From: Azotobacter vinelandii | GTDB lineage: Bacteria > Pseudomonadota > Gammaproteobacteria > Pseudomonadales > Pseudomonadaceae | Strand: one strand, 5' to 3' | Length of the DNA: 64,000 nucleotides | Assembly (NCBI RefSeq): GCF_001571105.1 | Contig: NZ_BCTD01000009.1 | Shown here: piece by piece, positions 45,854-55,891 of the stretch | Position numbering within the stretch: the stretch's first letter is position 1 | Layout of the letters: each line of letters begins with the position of its first letter | Notes under the pieces: model-generated | The model's database searches: none | Told to the model about the DNA's origin: nothing | The model's input: the letters and a program-made list of their open reading frames with translations, nothing else | Program-made: the position numbers and the translations under genes

Positions 45854-47079
45854 ATCTTCTCCAGAACCAGTCCGGCCGCGGTCAGCCCCGGCCCGAAGCC
45901 GAGACATGCGATACGGGTGCCGACGGTGGCCTCTTCCAGATACGCCTTGAGGATGTGCGGAATCGTGGAAGAGGACATGTTGCCGTTCTCCAGGAATACG
46001 CTCTTGCTGATCGCCACCTGGTCCTCGGCCAGGCCGAGTTCCTCCTGGACGTGGTCGACGATCTTCGGTCCGCCGGGGTGGATGGCGAAGCTCAGGGCGT
46101 CCTTGTCGCGCTCGAAGTCCATGCCGGCGCGCCGCAGCAGGTCCACCGCGAAGGCCCGCACGTGGCGCTTGATGATCGCCGGCACCAGGGGCGAGAGGGT
46201 CATGACGAACTGGTGCGAGCCCGGCACCCCGGTCATGGTGTCGGCCGAGTCCGGCAGCAGGTGCTCGCTCATCGCCAGGATGCGCAGGCCGCGCAGCCCC
46301 TGGCGGCGCAGTTCGTCCTCGGGGTAGACCGAGTACTTGATCAGCCCGTCGGAGAACAGGGTCGCCGAAATGATGTTGTCCACCCGCGACTCGGCGATAT
46401 TGTTGTGCGCGGACATCAGCTCGGTATGCGCGATGTCCACCCGGGTCTTCGGCGGAGTGGCCCCCCACTGCGCCGAGGCGAGCATGCCGTGGGCCATCTT
46501 GATCGCCGGAAAGGCGCCGTAGCAGCCCATGTTGTAGCTGTGGGTCACCGTGGTCTCGAACCAGCCGCGGTCGGCCACCATGCGCTCGGCCGGACTCGGC
46601 GCCAGATAACCCGAACAGGTCACGTGGATCAGATCGTCGGGCGCCTCGAGGGTGCCTTCGAACATCTGCTCCAGCCCCTTGCCGACGACCTTGGCGTAAC
46701 TCTCGTGACGGGTCTTCAGATCGGCTCCGCGCGGGTCCTTCTTGATGTCGAACAGCCTGAGGTGGGCCTGGTCCGGCTCCGGGTCGGCGATGTCGAAGTT
46801 GCCGTCGCCGAAGCGGATGTCGGTCAGCTTCGGGAAATAGACCAGTTGCCGCTGCTTGATCTGCGCGGGCGACACGGCGTACTTGTCGAATTTCTCCTTC
46901 ACCGTCTTGTAGACCTGGACGAAGCCCTCCTCGTCGGTGATGCCGTTGCTCAGGCAGTGGGCCCTGGCGAAACCATAGGCGGTCAGTTCGAGGGTGATGC
47001 GCTGGGGCACCGGCTTGGCCAGTTGGACCGGGGTGAAATCGGCCAGGACCGCGCTGTTGGGGTGGGCCATGTCGTTCAT
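45850..47079 (-). CDS. arsC: ArsC: type III polyketide synthase, alkylpyrone synthase
   Basis: A 409-residue chalcone-synthase-fold enzyme with the Cys-His-Asn triad Cys185 (YNMGCYGAFPAIK), His334 (FAIHPGGPKI) and Asn367 (LENGNMSSSTI). Residue 284 is Gly (ADTMTGVPGSH), the position that in A. vinelandii ArsC directs lactonisation to alkylpyrones instead of aldol closure to resorcinols. It accepts very long acyl chains directly from the ArsA carrier protein. Its start overlaps the arsB stop and its end overlaps the arsD start, so the three are tightly coupled. It is evidently a tandem duplicate of arsB. Confidence 0.96.
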   Translation of the reverse strand: MNDMAHPNSAVLADFTPVQLAKPVPQRITLELTAYGFARAHCLSNGITDEEGFVQVYKTVKEKFDKYAVSPAQIKQRQLVYFPKLTDIRFGDGNFDIADPEPDQAHLRLFDIKKDPRGADLKTRHESYAKVVGKGLEQMFEGTLEAPDDLIHVTCSGYLAPSPAERMVADRGWFETTVTHSYNMGCYGAFPAIKMAHGMLASAQWGATPPKTRVDIAHTELMSAHNNIAESRVDNIISATLFSDGLIKYSVYPEDELRRQGLRGLRILAMSEHLLPDSADTMTGVPGSHQFVMTLSPLVPAIIKRHVRAFAVDLLRRAGMDFERDKDALSFAIHPGGPKIVDHVQEELGLAEDQVAISKSVFLENGNMSSSTIPHILKAYLEEATVGTRIACLGFGPGLTAAGLVLEKI

Positions 47080-48296
47080 ATCTTCTCCAGCACCATTCCG
47101 GTGACAGTCAGTCCGGGACCGAACCCCAGGCACAGGACGCGCGTGCCCACGTCCACCTCCTCGAGGACCTGCTTGAGGATGTGGGGAATCGTGGCGGAGG
47201 ACATGTTGCCGTTCTCCAGGAAGACGCTCTTGCTGATCGCCACCTGCTCGTCGCTGAGCCCCAGATCCTCCTGGATGTGCTCGACGATCTTCGGTCCGCC
47301 GGGATGGATGGCGAAGGTCAGTTCGAGCCTCTCCCGCTCGTAGTCGATGCCGGCGCGTTCGAGCAGCTTCACCACGAAGTCGCGGACATGGCGCTTGATG
47401 ACCACCGGCACCATCGGCGTGAGGGTCATCAGGAACTGGTGCGAGCCCGGCACCCAGGTCATCTCGTCGGCCGAGTCGGGCAGCAGGTGCTCGTTCATCG
47501 CCAGGACCCGGAGGCCGTGCCCGCCCTGGCGGTGCAGTTCCTCCTCGGAGAGCACCGAGTACTTGATCAGGCCGTCGGCGAACAGGGTCATGGTGATGAT
47601 GTTTTCCGCCCGCGCATCGACGATGTTGTTGTGCGCCGAGAGCAGCTCGGTATGCACGATATCCACCCGGTGCTTGACCGGGGTGACGCCGAAGCGCGAC
47701 GAGGAAAGCATGCCGTGGGCCATCTTGATCGCCGGGAAGGCGCCATAGCAGCCCATGTGATAGCTGTGGGTCACCGTGGTCTCGAACCAGCCGCGATCGG
47801 CCGCCATGCGCTCGACCGGACTCGGCGACAGGTAGCCCGAGCAGGTCACGTGGATCAGATCGTCGGGCGCCCCGGCACTGTCTTGGAACATCCGCTCCAG
47901 CCCCTGATCGACGACCTTGGCGTAGCTTTCGTGACGGACCTTGAGGTCGGAGCCGCGCGGGTCGGTGGCCATGTCGTACAGCTTCAGGTAGGCATGCTCG
48001 GGCGCCGCGATATCGACGTGACCGTTGGCGAAGTGGATGTCGGAGACCTTCGGAAAGAAGATCAGTTGACGCCGCTTGATCTGCGCGGACGACAGGGCGT
48101 ACTTGTCGAACTTCTCCTTGACCGACTGGTAGACCTTGGCGAAGCCCGCCTCGTCGTCCGTCCCGACGCCGTTCTTGATGCAGTAGGCGCGGGCGAAGGC
48201 ATAGGCGGACAGCTCCAGGGTCAGCGCCTGGGGAACGGGTTTGGCCAGTTGCACGGGTGTGAAGCCGGTGAGAACTGCGTTGTGGGGACTGCTCAT
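47076..48296 (-). CDS. arsB: ArsB: type III polyketide synthase, alkylresorcinol synthase
   Basis: A 406-residue type III PKS with catalytic Cys183 (YHMGCYGAFPAIK), His331 (FAIHPGGPKI) and Asn364 (LENGNMSSATI). Residue 281 is Trp (ADEMTWVPGSH), which in A. vinelandii ArsB favours aldol condensation and hence alkylresorcinols. It extends C22-C26 acyl chains from ArsA with three malonyl-CoA units. It lies 83 bases after arsA and overlaps arsC. Exact agreement of residues 281 here and 284 in the next gene with the published numbering supports the Azotobacter assignment. Confidence 0.96.
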   Translation of the reverse strand: MSSPHNAVLTGFTPVQLAKPVPQALTLELSAYAFARAYCIKNGVGTDDEAGFAKVYQSVKEKFDKYALSSAQIKRRQLIFFPKVSDIHFANGHVDIAAPEHAYLKLYDMATDPRGSDLKVRHESYAKVVDQGLERMFQDSAGAPDDLIHVTCSGYLSPSPVERMAADRGWFETTVTHSYHMGCYGAFPAIKMAHGMLSSSRFGVTPVKHRVDIVHTELLSAHNNIVDARAENIITMTLFADGLIKYSVLSEEELHRQGGHGLRVLAMNEHLLPDSADEMTWVPGSHQFLMTLTPMVPVVIKRHVRDFVVKLLERAGIDYERERLELTFAIHPGGPKIVEHIQEDLGLSDEQVAISKSVFLENGNMSSATIPHILKQVLEEVDVGTRVLCLGFGPGLTVTGMVLEKI

Positions 48297-48379
48297 GATG
48301 TTTCCTCCTTGATGAGCGGTTGCCTCTACAGCGATCCCGCGCGCACCGGCGCGGGAAAAACCTCAACCGTGGGCCGTTC

Positions 48380-51300
48380 CTAGGATTGGCGCCCCGATTC
48401 GCGCCTGTTGCGCGATTGCATCTGTTCGACGATCTGCTCGAGACTCGCGGTGATCACCAGTTCCGATGCGCCGCCATCGCCCCGCCGGATCTGCTCCAGA
48501 CAATGACGGGTGCCGACCTCCAGTGGGATCGGGTGGATATTGCGTTCCGCGTAGAACCTGAGCATCTGCTCCCCCACCATGCCGGACTTCCAGGGGCCCC
48601 AGTCGATGGCCAGCGCCTGCACGCCGGGCCAGATATGGCCGAGGCTGTCGGCCAGCTTGTTGAGCACCTCGTTGGCCGCGCCGTAGTCGCTCTGTCCGGC
48701 ATTGCCGAAACGCCCGGCGATGGAGGAGAAGAACAGCACGAACTTCAGGCCCTGCGGACGCAAGCGGGCGGCGAGCACCCGGGCGCCGGCGACCTTGGTG
48801 TCGTACACCGCGGAGAAGGACTCTAGGGTCTTGTCGCGGATCAGCTTGTCGTCGATGACGCCGGCGCCGTGCAGCACGCCGTCGATACGTCCCCAGCGCG
48901 CATAGATCCCGTCGATCAGCCGGCCGAAGGCCTCGCCGTCGCGCACATCCACGGCGTGATACTCGACCCTGGCGCCGGTCGCCTCCAGGCGCGCGAGGTT
49001 GTCGCGGATCTCGCGGTCCTTGAGCAGACGCTTGAAGACCCGGTCCACCTCGGCCGGCTTCAGCTTCGCCCCGCCCTCGCCGCGCAGCTTGCCGATCAGC
49101 ACCTGCTTGAGGCGTGCCGGGTCGGCGATGGCGCGGGTATCCTCGGCCTCCTCCTCCGGCAGCGGACTGCGCCCCACCAGCACCAGTTGCGGACGGTACT
49201 CGCGGCCCAGGGCGGCGGCGATTTCCGCGGTGATGCCGCCGGCGCCGCCGGTGACCAGCACCACGGCGTCCTCCTCCAGGACCGGCGGCCGCGCCTCGAC
49301 GTCGGCCGGCTGCGGCCCCAGTTCCAGCTCGAAGCGCCCTTCGGCGTCGTGACCGACTTCCAGCGCGGGCGCCTGCGCGGCCCATTCGCCCAGCACCCGC
49401 TCGACCCGCTCGCCGACCTTGAGGGCCGGCGCCAGGTCGATGCACTTGACGTGCACCTCGTCGCCCCACTCCCGCGCCGCCGACTTGGCGACGCCCAGGG
49501 TGCCGGCCGACTCGAAGGGCAGCTCGCGCGAGCGCCCGAGGCCGAAGCGGCCGTCCAGCGCGGTGACGTTGAGCAGCCAGCCGGCTCCGACGCGGGCGGC
49601 GTTCTTGAGGTCCTGGTCGAAGACCTTGCACAGCAGAAACAGGACCTTGGCCGGGATGATGGCCGCCCCTTCCCCGCCCGGCACGCCGAGCAGATTGACG
49701 AGGGTGCCGATCCGCGCCTCGCCGAGCAGTTCGCGCAGGGCCTGCAGCGACTCCAGCGAGCCGGGGTCGAATTCGAAGCGACCACCGCCCAGCGTGCGGT
49801 TTTCCTTGCCGGGAACGATCTGCTTCACCTGGTGCCCGGCCTGACCGAAGGCGACGCGGAAGGCGCTGGCCAGTTCCGAGTCGTCCCCCACCAGCAGGAC
49901 CGGCAGGCCGGCCGAGGGGTGCGCTCCGCCGACCTCGCCCAACGGCACGGCGACGGGCCTGGGGATGTAGCAGCGCACGACCTGTTCCGGCGCGATTTCG
50001 ATTGCGGACTCCGCCGTCTCAGCCAGCGATGCCGACGGCGGAGTCAGTGCTTTTTTTGCGGCTTGCTCTCCTTCTCCCGCGGCCAGGGAGTCGTGGAGCC
50101 GGTCGTACCAGGCGATGATCTCGCCGAGAGTCTTGAAGCCGGCGAGCTCCTCGAACACCGCCTCCTCGTCGCGCCCGTGCATCAGGTTATGGCGATCCTT
50201 GAGCTGGCTCAGGACCTCGATGCGCTTGATCGAGTCGATGCCCAGATCGGCCTCCATGTGCGCGTCCAGATCGAGCATCTCTTCCGGATAGCCGGTGCGC
50301 TCGGCGACCGCCTGCAGCAGGTCGGCCTTGAACGCCTCGCTGGAAGCCAGGTCGGCGGGCGCGGCCTTGGCCGCCGGAGCGGATGCGGCGACCGACAGCC
50401 TGGGCGCCTCGGCGCGCTCCTCGCTGCGCTGGGCCGAACCCTCGATGGTGGTGGCGGCCTGGGATTCGCGGCCGACCGGCAGGCCGGCGGCGTGCAGCGA
50501 CAGCACCTGGGCCGGCAGTACCGGCGCCGGCGCCAGCCCGGCCTGGGAGACCACCTGCAGGTTGGGACGCGACTCGCCGCCGCCCGCCAGCTCGGCCCCG
50601 GCGAGGCTGCTCTGGAAATCGAGGAAGCGGCGCAGCGTTTCCTGCTGGTCGCGTTGTAGCGCGATGAATTGCGCGATGACTTCCTGAACATGTGCGACGT
50701 TCAACAGCGATGGGGTCTCCATCGCTGCCGGGAGCTCTCCCGTACGCAGCGTGTTGTCGTTTGCCATGCTGAACCTCCGTTGTGGCGCGTGGCGGTTTAC
50801 GTTGACCGGAGTTGCCGCCGGTCGGGCGAAACTGACGTGGGCGACGGTCGAGGCGCCCGCGAGCGGCTGTGCCTGGGGTTTCGGCGCCGCCGGCTGCGAG
50901 CCGGGCACCGCGGCCGGCGCCTTCGACGCAGTGGCCGCGAAAGCCTGGGCGAGCGCCGGGCGTGCCCTGGCCGGCGCGTTCCAGGGCAGCGCGCGGGCAC
51001 CGTTGACCCGCCAGATCAGCGGGCCGGGTACGGCCCTGGCCTTGGCCCGGGCGAACACCTCCGCGACCGCCAGCGCCTCGTAGCCGCGCCCCCTGAACCA
51101 GCGGCCGAAGTCCAGCGGCAGGCCGAGCACGAACGCCTGGCCGAGCAGATGGGCGAGTTGCACCCAGCCGCCGCGTCCGGGTGCCTCGATGCCCAGCGCG
51201 CTGTGCGGACGCTCGGCGAGGATGCGGTCGACCAGGCCGGTCAGCACCAGGCCCGGACCGGACTCGATGAACACCCGCGCACCGGCCTCGTATAACCGCT

Positions 51301-54300
51301 CGATCTCCTTGACGAAGTGCACCGGCTCGGTCATGTGCTCGACCAGCAGGGCGCGCATGGCTTCGGGCTCCGCCGGATAGGCATCACCGCTGGTATTGCT
51401 GAACACCGGCAGCCGGGCCGGGGCGAACTCGATCTTCGCCAGCTCGGCGGCCAGGCCCTCGCGCGCGCCGGCCATCGCCGGCGAGTGGAAGGCGGCGCTG
51501 ACCGGCAGCACCTTGACGCGCAGCGACTCCTTGCCCAGCACCCTGGCCGCGGCCTCGATGGCCTCCGGCGAGCCGGCGACTATGGTCTGGTCGGCGGCAT
51601 TCAGGTTGGCCAGGCTGACGTTCAGTCCGTGCTGCTCGATCAGCGCGCGGACGCGGACCTCGTCGGCGTCGATCGCCGCCATGGCCCCCGGATTGCTCCG
51701 CCCGGCCTCGGCGGCGAGACGGCCACGGACCTCCGACAGATGGATGAAGTCGTCCAGGCCGATCACCCCGGCGGCATGCAGGGCGACGTACTCGCCATAG
51801 CTGTGCCCGGCGACGAAGTCCGGCTTCAGCCCGTAGTCGCCGAGCACCCGGAGCGCGGCGCTGTCGACCACCCCGAGCGCCGGCTGGGCGACCTGGGTCG
51901 CGTTCAGCGCGCTCTGCTGGCGGGCGCGCTCCTCGTCGCTGAACACCGGCAGCGGATAGATGTAACGCGACAGGGGCTGCTCCAGGCGCTCGGCGAGCAG
52001 TCTGTCGGCACGCTCGAACAGATCGTGCAGTTCGGGCAGGGAACTGGTCAGGTCGGCCAGCATGCCGATCCGTTGCGATCCCTGGCCGGGGAACAGGAAG
52101 CAGACGCCGCCGGTCGCCGGCCCTTCGCGGAAGAACACCCCCTGCGGGTACTTCGCTTCGCTTGCCCGCCCCTGCAATGCCTTCAGGGCCAGCTCCAGCT
52201 TGCCCTTGAGATCGCCACCGGAAGCGGCGAGCAGGGCCAGCCGGCAGTCGCCGTCGCCGGCCGTCGCCTGCTCCAGGTGCAGCGAGTAGGCGAGTTGGGC
52301 GACATCGAGCTGCTCGGGGTGCTCCAGGGCATCGAGCAGGCGCTGCACCCGTTCGCGCACCTGGGCACGATCCTGGCCACGGAAGACGAAGGGCTCGGCA
52401 TCGCGCGGATGCAGGTCGACGATGTCGCTGTCGCGGTAGGCGCCGCCGTACTCTTCCATCACCACGTGGAAGTTGGTGCCGCCGAAGCCGAAGGCGCTGA
52501 CCCCGGCGCGGCGCGGATGGTTCGTGGCGTTCAGCCAGGGCCGGGTTTCGGTGTTGATGTAGAACGGCGAACGGCCGAAGTCGATCTTCGAGTTCGGCGT
52601 ATCGACGCCGATGGTCGGTGGCAGCACGCGCTGCTTGAGCGCCAGCGCGGTCTTCGCCAGCGCCGCCAGGCCGGCGCTGACCTTGGTGTGGCCGATCATC
52701 GACTTGACCGAGCCCACGGCGCAGGACTGGGCGGCCATGCCGGTCTTGCCGAAGGCGAGGTTGAGCGACTCGATCTCCGACTTGTCGCCGAGCGCGGTGC
52801 CGGTACCATGGGCCTCGATCAGGCCGATGCTGGTCGGATCGACCGCGGCGTCCTCGTAGGCGCGCTGCAAGGCGGTGACCTGTCCCTGCGGATGGGGCGC
52901 GGTGAGGCTGCGGTTGCGGCCGTCGCTGGAGGCGCCGATGCCCTTGAGCACCGCGTAGATGCGGTCGCCGTCGCGCTCGGCGTCGCCCAGGCGCTTGAGC
53001 ACCAGGGCCACCACGCCCTCGCCCAGGGCGATGCCGTCGGCGCTGTCGTCGAACGGCCGGCTGCGGCCGCGCGGCGACAGGGCGTGGGTCTGGGCGAAGC
53101 AGAGGAAGCCGACCGGATTGTTGGTGGCGTCCACCGAACCGACCACGGCGACGTCGGCGTCGTGGCTGCGCAACTGGCGGATGCCCGCGTCGAGGGCCGC
53201 CAGCGACGAGGCGCAGGCCGCGTCGACGATGAAGTTGGTGCCGCGCAGGTCGAAACGGTTGGCGATCCGACCGGCGATGACGTTCTCCAGGATGCCGGGG
53301 AAGGAATCCTCGGTCCACTTGGGCAGGTCGTGCTCGTAGAGCGCCTCCGTCAGTTGCCTGGCGGCCTCCTCGGGCAACCCGTCGATCCGCGGCAGGTAAC
53401 GGGAAAGCAGACCACGGAAGATATAGTCGCAGCCCAGCTCGTTCATCCCGCCGGCGGCGAAGATGGTCGCGGTGCGCTCCCTGGCGAACGAACGGCGGTC
53501 GAAACCGGCGTCGGCCAGCGCCTGGCGCACCACGTCGAGGGCGAGCAACTGCACCGGCTCGATCGATTTCAGGCTGGCCGGAGGGATGCCGTAGAGCGAC
53601 GGATCGAACTGGATGTCGTCCATGAAGCCGCCCCACTTCGAGTAGGACTTGTCCGGCGTACCGCGCCGGGGGTCGAAGAAGTCCTCGGGGCGCCAGCGCT
53701 CCGCGCTCACCTCGCGGATCGCGTTGACCCGGTGGATGATGTTCTGCCAGTAGGTGCGCAGATCGCTGGCGCCGGGCAGCAGGCTGGCCATGCCGACGAT
53801 GGCGATGTCGCTCTCCGCGGCCACGCGCCTGGCCGCGCGCTTGCGCGGCAGACGCTGCTCGGCCTGGGCCAGCACCCCGCCGCTGCCCTCCGACACCGCG
53901 TCGTGCAATTCCGCGATGCTCAGCACGCGGGAGCGCAGGCGGGCGACCTCGCCGAGCATGTACATGCCCTCGCGGCGCTGGTCCTCGATGGGAATCCGCA
54001 CGTAGCGGGAAGCGCCTGCCGAGCGGTCCGGGTTCTGGCTGACGCCCTTGGAGGCCATGCGCAAACGGCCGATGTTGAACAGCTCCAGCACCTTGAGCAC
54101 CTTCTCCGGGCTCTCCAGGGCCAGCAGCATGTCGCGCCGGGTGCGGTTGAACTCGTCGCAGAAAGGCGTCACCGCGCAGCGGGTGTACATGCCCTTGCCG
54201 GATTGCAGCAGGGTGGTTTCCTTGCAGGCGATGGCCTGGGACTGGAACTCCGGCAGGATCGCGCCGCTGTCGACGATTTCGTGGGTGAACAGATAGGCGG

Positions 54301-55891
54301 TGCCCATGATCACGCCGATCTTCATGCCGCGCTCGACCAGCGGCGCGGCCAGGGCGGACACCATCGCCGCCGACAGTTCGTCGTGGATGCCGCCGGCGAA
54401 CAGGAGCTGAACCGACGCGGGATCGTCGATCTCGATCGAGGTCAAGGTCTCGATGGCCGATTCCCAGAGGATGAAGCTGCTCAGCGGGCCGGTATGGCCG
54501 CCGCACTCGCCGCCCTCGAAGATGAACTTGCGGGCGCCGTCCTTGACGAAGCCCTTGAGCAGTCCGGGCGAAGGCACATGCAGGTAGGTGCTGATGCCGA
54601 TGGCTTCCAGCTCGCGGGCTTGGCCGGGACGTCCGCCGGCGATCAGCGCGAAGCGCGGCTTGATCTGGCGGACCACTTCGAGCTGGGCCTGGCGCAGTTC
54701 CAGCGGCATGAAACCAAGGATGCCGACCCCCCAGGGCTTGTCGCCGAGCAGTTCGGCGGTCTTGGCCAGCAGGCCCTGCACCTGCTCCTGGCGCATCACC
54801 GACAGGGCGATGAACGGCAGCCCGCCGCCATCGGCCACCGCCTTGGCGAAACCCTCCACGTCGCTGACCCTGGTCATTGGGCCCTGGACGATCGGATAGC
54901 GGGTGCCGTGCAGTCGCGCCAGCGGCGAGTCCGGGCCCAGCGCATGCTGTGCGCGGGCGGCGCGCAAGGCCTGTTCGGTGCTGCGGGAAAGCGCGGCGAG
55001 GATGCGCCCGACGGTACCGTGGCGGCGCGCCAGGGCGGCGGCCAGAGCGATGTCCTCGCCCATCGGCAGCAACGGGCCGTCCGCCCGGGCGAGCGATTCG
55101 AGCAGCAGGGCTTCCCAGTCCTCGCTCCTGATCACCGCCTGTTCGAGCGCCTCGAGCCGCTCGCGGGCGGCTCGGCCGAACAGGCGGAAGGAGCGTTGTT
55201 CGGGACCGACTAGCACGCTTTCGCTGCCATCCAGGGCCGCCCAGGCGCGGGCCTGCGGGGTGCCGACGAAGGGGCTTTCGTCGGCCAGCCAGAGCTGCTC
55301 GCAGAGCACCGCGCCGGAGGCGCCGGCGAGCACCGCGGCGGCGGCGGCATGGGCCCCCATGCCGCCCTGTACCCAGTAGGGGACGTTGACCCGGCCGTGC
55401 AGTTCCTGGAGCAGGATGAAGCTCGAATGGCGGCTGACCCAGCCGCCGGACTCGTGTCCCTTGAGGATCAGCCCGTCGCAGCCGGAAGCCTCGGCGGCCA
55501 GCGCCGAGGGCAAATCCCAGACCTCGACGAAGATCTTGCGAGCCAGGCGCTTGATCTTCTTCTTCAGCGCGGCCAGCTCCTTGGGCTGCATCCCGGTGAA
55601 CACCAGATCGTCCGGCCTGAGACCGGCGAGCACCAGGATCGGCACGCGCTGCGGAATGAATTCGGCCAGTTGCTCGAGGCCGCGCCCGGCGGAGCCGAGG
55701 GTATCCCAGCGGATACCCCACTGGGCATTCGGCCCGGCATTGGCGGCCAGGCCATCGATGGCCGCCCTGGTGGTTTGCGGAGCGTTGTGACAACCCAGGT
55801 CGAGGATGCCGATTTCTCCGGCACGGCAGGCGGCAATCGCAATCCTGGAGTCGAGATACCCGGCGGGTGTTATCGCAATATGACTAGCCAT
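48380..55891 (-). CDS. arsA: ArsA: multidomain type I fatty acid synthase for phenolic lipids
   Basis: A 2503-residue enzyme. Residues 1 to about 640 are a PfaD/nitronate-monooxygenase-like FMN enoyl reductase region with two barrel-like halves (motif FEGGECGGHTGP in the second). Next are the KS (about 690-1160) with Cys893 in DAACASSLAALD, the AT (about 1290-1590) with Ser1364 in GHSYGEYVAL, a disordered linker, and one ACP with phosphopantetheine site Ser1887 in ADLGIDSIKRIEVL. A C-terminal KR follows (about 2080-2480), with VTGGAGGITAEI as cofactor loop and YGAANEVLN carrying the catalytic Tyr. Together with the ArsD dehydratase this is a complete iterative FAS making very long acyl chains passed to ArsB/ArsC. 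GCAGGA precedes the ATG. Confidence 0.95.
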   Translation of the reverse strand: MASHIAITPAGYLDSRIAIAACRAGEIGILDLGCHNAPQTTRAAIDGLAANAGPNAQWGIRWDTLGSAGRGLEQLAEFIPQRVPILVLAGLRPDDLVFTGMQPKELAALKKKIKRLARKIFVEVWDLPSALAAEASGCDGLILKGHESGGWVSRHSSFILLQELHGRVNVPYWVQGGMGAHAAAAAVLAGASGAVLCEQLWLADESPFVGTPQARAWAALDGSESVLVGPEQRSFRLFGRAARERLEALEQAVIRSEDWEALLLESLARADGPLLPMGEDIALAAALARRHGTVGRILAALSRSTEQALRAARAQHALGPDSPLARLHGTRYPIVQGPMTRVSDVEGFAKAVADGGGLPFIALSVMRQEQVQGLLAKTAELLGDKPWGVGILGFMPLELRQAQLEVVRQIKPRFALIAGGRPGQARELEAIGISTYLHVPSPGLLKGFVKDGARKFIFEGGECGGHTGPLSSFILWESAIETLTSIEIDDPASVQLLFAGGIHDELSAAMVSALAAPLVERGMKIGVIMGTAYLFTHEIVDSGAILPEFQSQAIACKETTLLQSGKGMYTRCAVTPFCDEFNRTRRDMLLALESPEKVLKVLELFNIGRLRMASKGVSQNPDRSAGASRYVRIPIEDQRREGMYMLGEVARLRSRVLSIAELHDAVSEGSGGVLAQAEQRLPRKRAARRVAAESDIAIVGMASLLPGASDLRTYWQNIIHRVNAIREVSAERWRPEDFFDPRRGTPDKSYSKWGGFMDDIQFDPSLYGIPPASLKSIEPVQLLALDVVRQALADAGFDRRSFARERTATIFAAGGMNELGCDYIFRGLLSRYLPRIDGLPEEAARQLTEALYEHDLPKWTEDSFPGILENVIAGRIANRFDLRGTNFIVDAACASSLAALDAGIRQLRSHDADVAVVGSVDATNNPVGFLCFAQTHALSPRGRSRPFDDSADGIALGEGVVALVLKRLGDAERDGDRIYAVLKGIGASSDGRNRSLTAPHPQGQVTALQRAYEDAAVDPTSIGLIEAHGTGTALGDKSEIESLNLAFGKTGMAAQSCAVGSVKSMIGHTKVSAGLAALAKTALALKQRVLPPTIGVDTPNSKIDFGRSPFYINTETRPWLNATNHPRRAGVSAFGFGGTNFHVVMEEYGGAYRDSDIVDLHPRDAEPFVFRGQDRAQVRERVQRLLDALEHPEQLDVAQLAYSLHLEQATAGDGDCRLALLAASGGDLKGKLELALKALQGRASEAKYPQGVFFREGPATGGVCFLFPGQGSQRIGMLADLTSSLPELHDLFERADRLLAERLEQPLSRYIYPLPVFSDEERARQQSALNATQVAQPALGVVDSAALRVLGDYGLKPDFVAGHSYGEYVALHAAGVIGLDDFIHLSEVRGRLAAEAGRSNPGAMAAIDADEVRVRALIEQHGLNVSLANLNAADQTIVAGSPEAIEAAARVLGKESLRVKVLPVSAAFHSPAMAGAREGLAAELAKIEFAPARLPVFSNTSGDAYPAEPEAMRALLVEHMTEPVHFVKEIERLYEAGARVFIESGPGLVLTGLVDRILAERPHSALGIEAPGRGGWVQLAHLLGQAFVLGLPLDFGRWFRGRGYEALAVAEVFARAKARAVPGPLIWRVNGARALPWNAPARARPALAQAFAATASKAPAAVPGSQPAAPKPQAQPLAGASTVAHVSFARPAATPVNVNRHAPQRRFSMANDNTLRTGELPAAMETPSLLNVAHVQEVIAQFIALQRDQQETLRRFLDFQSSLAGAELAGGGESRPNLQVVSQAGLAPAPVLPAQVLSLHAAGLPVGRESQAATTIEGSAQRSEERAEAPRLSVAASAPAAKAAPADLASSEAFKADLLQAVAERTGYPEEMLDLDAHMEADLGIDSIKRIEVLSQLKDRHNLMHGRDEEAVFEELAGFKTLGEIIAWYDRLHDSLAAGEGEQAAKKALTPPSASLAETAESAIEIAPEQVVRCYIPRPVAVPLGEVGGAHPSAGLPVLLVGDDSELASAFRVAFGQAGHQVKQIVPGKENRTLGGGRFEFDPGSLESLQALRELLGEARIGTLVNLLGVPGGEGAAIIPAKVLFLLCKVFDQDLKNAARVGAGWLLNVTALDGRFGLGRSRELPFESAGTLGVAKSAAREWGDEVHVKCIDLAPALKVGERVERVLGEWAAQAPALEVGHDAEGRFELELGPQPADVEARPPVLEEDAVVLVTGGAGGITAEIAAALGREYRPQLVLVGRSPLPEEEAEDTRAIADPARLKQVLIGKLRGEGGAKLKPAEVDRVFKRLLKDREIRDNLARLEATGARVEYHAVDVRDGEAFGRLIDGIYARWGRIDGVLHGAGVIDDKLIRDKTLESFSAVYDTKVAGARVLAARLRPQGLKFVLFFSSIAGRFGNAGQSDYGAANEVLNKLADSLGHIWPGVQALAIDWGPWKSGMVGEQMLRFYAERNIHPIPLEVGTRHCLEQIRRGDGGASELVITASLEQIVEQMQSRNRRESGRQS

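Noticed and set aside
51317..55213. A 1298-codon open frame on the plus strand opposite arsA
   Set aside because: It is the antisense shadow of a high-GC gene; the product is rich in Gly, Arg, Gln and His with no domain, while the opposite strand encodes a full KS-AT enzyme.
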